Shown: in pieces, positions 33,807-43,400 of the stretch
Numbering within the stretch: the first letter of the stretch is position 1
How the letters are laid out: each line of letters begins with the position of its first letter
Origin: Marinobacter bohaiensis
Lineage (GTDB): Bacteria > Pseudomonadota > Gammaproteobacteria > Pseudomonadales > Oleiphilaceae
Reading direction: 5' to 3'
DNA: 64,000 nucleotides
Assembly: GCF_003258515.1 (NCBI RefSeq)
Contig: NZ_QGEH01000008.1
Location: 1-64,000, forward strand
Notes under the pieces: generated by a model
Told to the model about the DNA's origin: nothing
Seen by the model: the letters and a program-made list of their open reading frames with translations, nothing else
The model's database searches: none
Program-made: the position numbers and the translations under genes

Positions 33807-34608
33807 TCAACCGTGTCGCTGTTCGCGCACCAGGCCGTAGACCAGCAGGAACAGCAGGAAGGCGGAAACCACCACCGAGGGCCCGGCGGGGCTGTCGAAG
33901 AACCAGGACAGGGACAGGCCGCCGGCGACGGCGATCATGCCCACGCCCACGGCCAGGAACACCATGCGTTCGGGGCTGCTGGCCAGGCGCCGGGCGGTGG
34001 CGGCGGGAATGATCAGCAGGGCCGTGATCAGCAGCACACCGACGATCTTCATGGCCACCGCGATCACCAGCGAGAACATCAGCATCAGGCCCAGGCGCAG
34101 CCATTCCACCGGCAGGCCTTCCACCTTGGCCAGCTCCTCGTGGATGGTACTCATCAGCAGACCGCGCCAGAGCCAGACCAGCAGGGCCAGCACCAGCGCG
34201 GCGCCGCCGTAGATCCAGGCCAGGTCGTTGCGGGTCATGGCCAGCAGGTCGCCGAACAGGTAGCCGGTCAGGTCCAGGCGCACATCGGGCATGAAGCTCA
34301 GGGTCACCAGGCCGATGGCCAGGGCGCTGTGGGCGAGGATGCCCAGCAAGGTATCGGTGGCCAGACTGCGGTTGCGCGAGAGCATCACCAGCAGCAGCGC
34401 GAGGCCCACGCACACCACCGCGATGCTGAGGCTCAGCTGGATCTGGAACAGGGTGCCCAGGGCGACGCCCAGCAGGGCCGAGTGGGCCAGGGTGTCGCCG
34501 AAGTAGGCCATGCGGCGCCAGACCACGAAGCAGCCCAGCGGCCCGGCGACCAGAGCCACGCCCAGGCCACCGATCATGGCTCGCCAGAAGAAATCGTCGA
34601 GCAGGGAA

Positions 34609-34622
<14 letters not shown>
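33807..34622 (-). CDS. znuB: Zinc ABC transporter permease ZnuB
   Basis: A 271-residue integral membrane protein of the metal ABC-3 permease family with about eight helices. Typical stretches are WRRMAYFGDTLAHSALLG, the coupling region STIHEELAKVEGL, and KIVGVLLITALLIIPAATAR. It forms the zinc channel driven by ZnuC. The ATG at 34622 lies inside the 3' end of znuC (14-base overlap), so the two are translated together in the order zur-znuC-znuB. No znuA is next to it. Confidence 0.95.
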
Positions 34623-35377
<755 letters not shown>

Positions 35378-35385
<8 letters not shown>

Positions 35386-35869
35386 TGTCGGCCCCCGGCT
35401 GGCAGGCGGGGCACAGCCCGGCGATCTCAAGCGTGGTTTCCTCCACCTGGAAGCCTTCCTCGCGGCTGGCCTCTGAGACCGACTGGGCGATGGCCGGTGC
35501 GGACAGCTCCAGCACGTTGCGGCAGGCGCGGCAGATGAGGAAGAAACCGGTGTGATGATGGCCGGCGTGGGTGCAGCCGACAAACGCGTTGAGCGAGGCG
35601 ATGCGGTGCACCAGGCCATGCTGCTGCAGAAAATCCAGCGCCCGGTAGACTGTGGGCGGTGCCGCGTTGTGTCCATCCTGGGCGAGGGCGCCGAGCAGGT
35701 CGTAGGCGCCCAGCGGCTTGTGGGATTGCCAGATCAGTTCCAGCACCCGTTGCCGGACCGGCGTTAGCCGGGCGTTGGCAGCGTCGCAGATGCGTTGGGC
35801 ATCGCTCAGGGCCTGGTCCACGCAGGCGTCGTGATTGTGCGGTCGATAGGGCAGCGGCGTCTGAGTCAT
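35378..35869 (-). CDS. zur: Zinc uptake regulator Zur (Fur family)
   Basis: A 163-residue Fur-family repressor. The winged helix includes LTPVRQRVLELIWQSHKPLGA and PTVYRALDFLQQHGLVHRI. Metal ligands are visible in CTHAGHHHTGFFLICRAC and the closing CPAC. Linkage to znuCB identifies it as Zur rather than Fur. With zinc bound it should block its own operon through the palindrome at 35894-35906. First gene of zur-znuC-znuB. Confidence 0.93.
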
Positions 35870-35893
35870 GATCGGTCCAGCCAGTCAGTGGTT

Positions 35894-35906
35894 GTTATAT
35901 TATAAC
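35894..35906. promoter_or_regulatory. Zur box
   Basis: GTTATA-T-TATAAC is a perfect 13-base palindrome and matches the core of the gammaproteobacterial Zur consensus (GTTATANTATAAC). It lies 25 bases upstream of the zur start codon, well placed to cover the -10 region and give autoregulation. Confidence 0.85.
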
Positions 35907-35946
35907 GTCTCGACGGCTGGCTGGACAGGTCGCCGGTTACCGCGGA

Positions 35947-36411
35947 TCAGGCCGCTGACGATTGCAGGGCCAGGGACTCCAGGTATTCCAGGTTGGGAAT
36001 GTAGGCGCTGTGGCCGTCCACATCGACTTTCATCAGGTCCGCCGGGCCGGTGTCGCCTTCGGTCTGCTGGATCTGATTCGCGCCCAGCTTGGTCTGGCTG
36101 GGAATCCCCTGGGTCACCATGGCCAGGAAAGGCAGAGCGTCGTGGCTGTCGCTGATGGTGTTGAACACCGCAATGCGGCCGCGGCCACTTTCCTGGCGGG
36201 CGTCGGCCACGCCGTTGGCGGCGTCGTAGGAAATCACCGGCAGGCGCAGGCCGCGCCAGCTCAGGTAGCCCACCAGCCAGTCCGGGCCGTCCTGTACGGT
36301 TTCCGGCTCGGCGTAATCGACGATCTCGGCCAGTGACACGTTGGGCAGCAGCAGCTGTCGATCCGTGACCGGGATCAGTACGCAGGGAAGGACTTGGGAG
36401 TTGTCGGCCAT
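35947..36411 (-). CDS. chpC: CheW-like protein ChpC of the Pil-Chp system
   Basis: A 154-residue CheW-domain protein: VLPCVLIPVTDRQLLLPNVSL and the VGYLSWRGLRLPVISYD segment. In Pseudomonas the pilGHIJK-chpABC order places chpC here, as a second coupling protein beside PilI. ATG at 36411 has GAGGA upstream; a longer frame upstream would overlap chpB. It follows chpB by ten bases. The proposed job is to couple additional receptors to the ChpA kinase. Confidence 0.88.
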   Translation of the reverse strand: MADNSQVLPCVLIPVTDRQLLLPNVSLAEIVDYAEPETVQDGPDWLVGYLSWRGLRLPVISYDAANGVADARQESGRGRIAVFNTISDSHDALPFLAMVTQGIPSQTKLGANQIQQTEGDTGPADLMKVDVDGHSAYIPNLEYLESLALQSSAA

Positions 36412-36421
36412 GGTCTTGTCC

Positions 36422-37471
36422 TCAGGCGGAATCGCTGGATTGCCGGCCGCGTAGCAGGCAATCCTCTTCAATGGTTTGTGTCAGTTTGCGCGCCAGCTGG
36501 GCCGGATCCCCGACGAAGCTGGTGCAGCCGGTGGCCGCCACCGAGTCCGGCATGGAGCTGTTGCCGCAGCTGTCGCTGCTCTGCACCCAGATGCGGCTGC
36601 CGTAGGCCCGCAGCAGAGGGGCGGCGATGGCGCCGTCGTTGCCCATGCCGGAGAACAGGATAGCATGGCAGCGGGCGCGGTAATGGTCCGAGACGTTCAG
36701 CAGCACCTGGTCGATCGACGGGCCGTAGGGGCCGGGCCAGGGCGTGGCCTTTTCCTGCAGGCAGCCCCGCGCGTCCAGGTGCCATTCATTCTCCACCGGC
36801 AACAGCACCACATCGCCGTTGCGCACCCGATAGCCGGCCTCGGCCCGACGCAGGGTGTAGGAGGCGTGGCGACCCAGCACCCGGGTCAGCACATCGGTGA
36901 AGTTGCCGTCGATGTGCTGGGCGTAGATAAAGCCGACCGGCAAATCCGACGGCAGGTGATCCAGGAAGGTTTTCACCGCGGCCGGTCCGCCCAGCGAGGC
37001 CCCCAGGATCCACACCTCCTCGGCCACCTGGCCGGTCCGGTCGGCGGGAATCCACGCCGGCCGGCTTTGCGGTTCGGGCCGCTCCTGCGGCCGGGCCAGG
37101 GCTTCCAGCGTCCCCTGGCTGTCGGTCTGTTCCAGTGGACCGAGCTGCTTTTCCAGTTTGTCGATCAGGCGCCGTTCCCAGCGGAAGGCGTCTGTGCTTC
37201 CGGGCGTCGGCGCCGGATCCATCCCGAACAGGATGGGCGCGTCGGTGTTCTCCAGCAGGGCATCGAACAGCGCCGGGTGATCCGCTTCGTCCTCCAGGGT
37301 CACCAGCCAGAGCTGGACGTCCGGCAAGGCAGCCAGGCCCAGTACGCGCTCCGGGTCGCCGCAGAACGGCGATTCCAGGCCGAACTTGCCCACCGCATCG
37401 AACAGTCGGCGACGCTGCAGCGGGCTATCGGAGACGATGGCCACGCGCGGCAGCGACCCCACCGCGTTCAT
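36422..37471 (-). CDS. chpB: Chemoreceptor methylesterase ChpB of the Pil-Chp system
   Basis: A 349-residue CheB-type enzyme that removes methyl groups from PilJ. The C-terminal methylesterase domain (about residues 150-340) shows the catalytic Ser in GASLGGPAAV, His in AQHIDGNF and Asp in FSGMGNDGA. The N-terminal 130 residues have a receiver-like fold but no convincing phospho-accepting aspartate at the expected place (LWLVTLEDEAD), so regulation may not be by phosphorylation. ATG at 37471 overlaps the chpA stop by one base (TGATG). Confidence 0.92.
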   Translation of the reverse strand: MNAVGSLPRVAIVSDSPLQRRRLFDAVGKFGLESPFCGDPERVLGLAALPDVQLWLVTLEDEADHPALFDALLENTDAPILFGMDPAPTPGSTDAFRWERRLIDKLEKQLGPLEQTDSQGTLEALARPQERPEPQSRPAWIPADRTGQVAEEVWILGASLGGPAAVKTFLDHLPSDLPVGFIYAQHIDGNFTDVLTRVLGRHASYTLRRAEAGYRVRNGDVVLLPVENEWHLDARGCLQEKATPWPGPYGPSIDQVLLNVSDHYRARCHAILFSGMGNDGAIAAPLLRAYGSRIWVQSSDSCGNSSMPDSVAATGCTSFVGDPAQLARKLTQTIEEDCLLRGRQSSDSA

Positions 37472-40400
37472 CAACTGTTCCCGGTAAGCCGCTCAATCGT
37501 TTCGAGCAGCTGGGTTTCCTGGAACGGTTTACCCAGATATTCGTTGACGCCAATGGCCAGCGCCCGCTCGCGGTGCTTCTGGCCGGTCCGGGACGTGATC
37601 ATGCAGATCGGCGTATCCCGCAGGTTGTCGTCGTGGCGGATAAAGCTGGCCACTTCGAAACCGTCCATCCGTGGCATCTCGATGTCCAGGAGAATGATGT
37701 CCGGCCGGTGATCCTGCAGCTGGGCGACGGCGTCCAGGCCGTCCTTCGCTGTCAGCACTTCCATGCCGTTCCGTTCCAGCAGGCGCGAGGTGACCTTACG
37801 CACCGTGACCGAGTCGTCCACCACCATGACCAGCGTTTCGCGGTCGTCGCGGCGGGCCTGTTCCTGGGCGGCTTCCAGATCCGCCAGACGCTGACGCTCG
37901 GACAGGATGTCGGAGCGGATCATCGCCGGCAGGTCGAGGATCACCACCACGTTACCGTCACCCAGGATGGTGGCACCGGACACCCCGCGCACCGAGGTGA
38001 ACTGCGGACCGAGGGATTTGACCACGATCTCGCGGCTGCCCATCAGGCTGTCCACCTGCAGGGCCATGGGCTGTTCGGCGCCCCGCACCAGGATCACCGG
38101 CAGCGGCAGGGCCTGACCCTGCAGCTTGGGATGATGCTCGCTGTGCAGCAGGCTGCCCAGGTACTGCAGGCGGTACTCCTGGCCGGCGTACTCGTAGAGC
38201 GGCGCGTCCGGCTTGTAGTACTCCTCCAGCTCGTAGGTGCTGACCCGCACGATGCCTTCGATGGTGTTCAGCGGGATGGCGTAGAAGTCCTCGCCGGTGG
38301 ACACCATCAGCGCGCGGTTGACCGAGACGGTGAACGGCAGGCGTACGGTGAAGGTCGTGCCCTGGCCCAGCACCGAGTCGATGTCCAGGCTGCCGCCGAG
38401 CTGCTTGATCTCGCTGGCAACCACGTCCATGCCGACGCCGCGGCCGGAAATCTGGGTCACCTGGGCGGCGGTGGAGAAGCCCGGCTGCAGGATGAACTGC
38501 AGGATTTCGCGGTCGGACAGATCCTCGTCGGCCCGCAGCATGCCCTGCTTGATGGCTTTCTCGCGGACTGCGGAGGTACGAATACCGGCGCCGTCGTCCA
38601 TCATCCGCAGCACCACCTCGCCGCCTTCGCGGGTCAGGGACAGGGTGATTTCACCCGTTTCCGGCTTACCCGCCTGGCGCCGTTGCTCCGGCGTTTCGAT
38701 GCCGTGGTCGACGGCGTTCCGCAGCATGTGCTCCAGCGGGGCCACCATCCGTTCCAGGATGTTGCGGTCCATTTCGCCTTCGGCGTTGCGCACATCGAAT
38801 TCGACGTGCTTGCCCAGCTCGCCGCTGATCTGGCGAACGATCCGGCGCAGGCGCGGCACCATGGATGAGAACGGGTTCATCCGCGTTTTCATCAGGCCTT
38901 CCTGCAGCTCGGTGTTGATGCGTGACTGCTGCACCAGCAGGGTGTCCGTGTCGCGGGTCCGATCGGTCATGGTCTCGCGCAGGTCCGCCAAATCCGAGGC
39001 CGACTCGCTCAGGGCCCGAGACAGCTGCTGGATGGAGGAATAGCGGTCCATCTCCAGCGGGTCGAAGTCCTCGCTGTAGTCGGGGCCCTGTTCCTTCTCG
39101 GTGCGGAACAGGATCTGGGCCTCGGTCTCGATGTCCATGCGCCGCAGCTGCTCGCGCAGACGTTCGATGGTGGCGGCCATTTCATCCAGCGTGTGGGTGA
39201 AATCGCTCGACTGCTGTTCCAGGCGACTGCGCGTGATACTGGTTTCACCGGCCAGGTTGACCAGCTCGTCCAGCAGCGAGGCGTTGACGCGGATGGTCTC
39301 CTGGGCGCTGCGCACCGCATCGCGTTTGGGCTTGCGGGCCTTGTCCGCGGACTTGGCGCTGTCCGGCTTGGCGGCCGGTACGGGCGCCGAAGCCTGGGGC
39401 TGGGCCGGCTGTTCGGGGTCGGCTGGCGCCTGAGTGGGCGCCTCCGGCGCCGGCTCATCGTCGCTGGCGGGTGTCGCTTCGCCGGTATCTTCGGCGGCGG
39501 GCAGGGTCACCGGACCGGCGCCGGCTTCCTCGTAGCGCTTGCGGATCTCGCCCACCATGTCGGTGAGGCTGTCGTGATCCCGGGTAATGGCCGACCAGCT
39601 GTCGGGGCCGGGCTGGTTGCCGCCCAGGTCGATCAGTCGGGTCTCGAAGGCGTGAGCCTTGTCGCCGAGCTCCACCAGCTGCGCCAGACGCGCACCGCCC
39701 TTGAGCGTGTGCAGGGCTCGCTGCAGTTCCCGGTTGAAGTGGGTGTTGCCCGGTTCCTTGCGCCAGTCTTCCAGCAGGTTTTCGACCTGGTCGAGCAGCT
39801 CGCCGGCTTCCTCAAGGAAGATTTCCAGCACTTCCGGGTCGACGGATTCCGGCTGGCTTTCCTCCCGGGCCGGGGTCGGCTCCGGAGCCTCGATCGCGGA
39901 TTTGGCGGTGAGGCTGGCCAGCAGCTCCACGTTGGCGGTCGGGGCGCGGTCGTCCTCGATCTCGCCCAGCATGCGGCCCAGTTCGGCCAGGGCCTGATCG
40001 CTCAGGCGCAGGGTTTCGGCCGTGTCGGCGGCGTCCGCCAGGGCGGACTCCAGGCGTTCGTTCCAGGCTTCGGCCAGATCCGCGACCGGGTCCAGATCCG
40101 CCAGTCGGGCGCCGCCTTTCAGGGTCTGCAGCTCCTGCTGCAGCGCGGTGACGCCGCTGAGGGATTCCGGTTCGTCACGCCACTGGGCCAGGCATTCCTT
40201 GATGGCCTCATGGATTTCCAGACCTTCATCGAGGAAGAAACCGATCAGGTCGGCGTCACGCTCCGGCGCGGTCTCTGCGCTGTCATCGACGGAAGCGGAC
40301 GGTGCCTCCTCGACAGCCGGTTGCGCCGCCGGTGCGGGCGCCGCTGCTTCGGCCTCGCCGGCCTCGCGGGACAGGATCGCCTCGACCCGGGCGATCAGTT

Positions 40401-43400
40401 CTGCGGCGGGTTCGCAGGGCTTGTGCGCGGCCACCTGTTCGACCATCTGGGCCAGCCGGTCGTGGCAGGCAAACAGCAGATCGTTCATGGACTGGGTGGC
40501 GGCCAGGCGTCCTTCGGCAACCCGCTCAAACAGGCTTTCGAGCACATGCGTCAGATCGCCGATGGCGTCGACGCCGGCCATGCGGGCGCCGCCCTTGAGG
40601 GTGTGCACGTCGCGCTGCAGCTCGGCCGCCAGGGCCGTGTCGCTGGGGTCTTCGGTCCAGCTGTGCAGGGCGCTGGCGGTGGAGTTGATCAGGTCGTAGG
40701 CTTCCTCCAGGAAGATGCCCACCAGTTCCGGATCCATATCGCTGTCGGACGTTGCCGCGGTGTCGGCCGGAGACGTGTCTTCAGCCGTTGCTGCCGGTTC
40801 CTCGGGGCTTTCCTCAAGTTCGGGCAGCTCCAGCTCGATGGCGTCCTCTTCCGCCTCAACACGATCATCGACGTCGGACTCGGCATCGACTTCCGGCTCA
40901 GGTGTCGACTCCGGAGCCGGCGCTGCCGGTGTCTCGTCAAGCGCGGCGCGCAGGGCCTGCAGCACGCCTGGCGCTTCGGGGCACTGTCCGTCATCGGCGA
41001 TGGCGTCGACCATGGCGGCCAGTTCGTCGTGGGCCTTCAGCGCCACACCGGTACGCTCGGCCGTGGCCGGCAGGCGACCTTCGACGATGCGTTCGAACAG
41101 GGTTTCCATCTCGTGCGCGATGTCGGCCACCGGCGCGATTTCCGCCATGCGGGCACCGCCCTTGAGGGTATGCAGTTCCCGCTGCAGTTCCTTGACCAGT
41201 TCCGGCTGATCCGGGTTGGCCTGCCACTGGTGCAGCTGTTCGGCGGTCGTGTCGATGATCTCGCCGGCTTCTTCCAGGAAGATTTCCGCCAGCTCGGGAT
41301 CCAGCTGTTGCAGCGCGCCGGTCGGCTGGGCCTCGTCGGCCGCTTCCGGTGTGGGCTCGGGCTCGCCGGCGTCGGTGTCTTCGACGTCCAGCGTGGGTAC
41401 GTCGTCAAAGCCGTAATCGGGTTCCGGTGTGCCGGCTGATCCGGCGTGCTCGCTGATGTAGCTCTGGATCTCGCGGATCAGGTCCGGCGCCGGGCGCGGC
41501 GGTTGGTTCTGGCTGATGGCATCGACCATGGCCGCGAGGCGATCGTGTGCGCTCAACAGCAGGTCTTCCAGATCCCCGCTGCTGGCCAGGCGGTTGTCGG
41601 TCAGGCCTTCGAACAGGGTCTCCAGCTCATGGGCAAGATCGCCGATGGCGCTGATATCCGCCAGACGGGCGCCGCCCTTGAGGGTATGCAGGTCCCGTTG
41701 CAGGTGACGCAGCAACTCGACATCGCCTGGGTTGGCGGTCCACTGATGCAGTCGTTCGCCGGTGCCTTCAATCAGGTCGCTGGCTTCCTCCAGGAAGATA
41801 TCCACCAGCTCCGGATCGAGATTGGCGCTGTCACCGGCGTGCTCGGGCTCGGCCGGTTGGGTGTCGTCGTCTTCCTCGAAGGCGATGTCCAGGGTGGGCA
41901 GCTCCAGATCCTCGTCGAAGCCGTTGTCGATATCTTCGAGGTTCTGGCTGAAGGCGTTGTCGGCCTGACTGCGGAACTGGTCCAGTTGGGTCTGGAGCTG
42001 AGCCATCAGGGCCTGGTCGGGCTTGGTGGCCAGACCGGCGGCAATCTGGTCCATCATGTTGATCAGCGCTTCGTGGCTGGCGCGGGCCACTTCGAAGAAC
42101 GCGTCATCCGGTCGTGCGTCGGCATCGAAAATTGCGGCGTAGATGCGTTCCAGCCGATCGGCCAGTTCGGAAACGTCGCTCAGCCCGGCGACTTCTGCGC
42201 CCCGGGCCAGTTGCCGCAGTTCCTGGACCAGTTGATCGAGCTGCGTGCTTTCCGAAGGATCGGCGGCCCAGCGATCAAGGATGCCGTCGGCGTCGAGCAG
42301 GATGTCGAGACCTTCGTTGAGGAACAGCTGCACCAGCTGTGGATCGACGGCCTGCTCGTGTTCGGCTTCGGCGGCGCCCATCGGGCCCGACGACAGGGTG
42401 CGTCGGGCCAGCATGTCGAGCCGTTCCAGGAAGGCATCGGTGCCGTCCAGCGGATCCTGCGGTGTGGTGCGGATCTGTTCCAGGCCGCGTTCGATAAAGC
42501 CGCAGGCGTCGGCCAGCAGTGCGAGGACTTCGCGGTCGGCCCGCTGGTTCTCCGAGCGGGCGGTCTTAACGAATTTCTCCAGCGGCGCAATGATCGTCGC
42601 CAGCGGCTCGATACCGGCGGTGTGGGCCGACCCTTTCAGGGTGTGCAGCGCGCGGGACAGACCGTCGGTGTAGGCCGTGGTGTCGCGGCCCTCGGCTTCG
42701 GACAGGAACTGCTTGAGCGCCTGTAGATGGGTCTCGGTCTCGCTCTCGAAGATGTCGAGCAGTACCGGGTCCACCAGTTGCTCTTCGGCCGTTGCGTCCA
42801 GGCCGGACAGGTCGTCGGCATCCGCGGTGGTGTCGGCGGCGCTTGCCGGCTCAATCGGGCTGGCGTCGTCCGGCATCGCGCTGGATTCCGGAATCTCGCC
42901 GTTGGCCAGGGCGGTGGCCCGGGCTTCAAGGGGGGCGGTATCCAGCGAAGCCGGACGGCGTGCCTCGAAATCCTTGACCAGGGTCGGGATGACGTCGACC
43001 ACGTCCTGCAGCAGCTGGGCGATGTCGCCGTTCATGAACACGCTGGCGTCGATGACGCGGTTGAGCATGTTCTCGACGGCCCAGGCCAGCTCGCCCACCG
43101 CGTCGGCCCCGACCATGCGGCCGCTGCCCTTGAGCGTGTGGAAGGCCCGCCGGACTTCGGTCAGGGCGCTGCGGTCGTCAAACTGGCGCAGCAGCATCGG
43201 CAGGTATTCGTTGATGGTGTCGAGCACCTCGCCGGCTTCCTCGATGAAGATTTCGAGGATCTCGTCGTCGATCAGGTCGTCGCTGTCGAAGTCCGCGGCC
43301 GGTGTCGGTTCCGGTTCGGCCGGTGCTGCGGCTTCCGGGGTCTCGATATCGGCGTCGTCGCGGGTGGCCGGCTGGTCGGCGTCATCAGAGGCGGCTTCGG

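Noticed and set aside
33780-33810. GCCGCGC/GCGCGGC hairpin after znuB as a terminator
   Set aside because: No T-tract on the leftward side; stem may be chance in GC-rich DNA.
39193-41439. 748-codon plus-strand frame
   Set aside because: Antisense to the Hpt modules of chpA; the repeats in it only mirror those modules.
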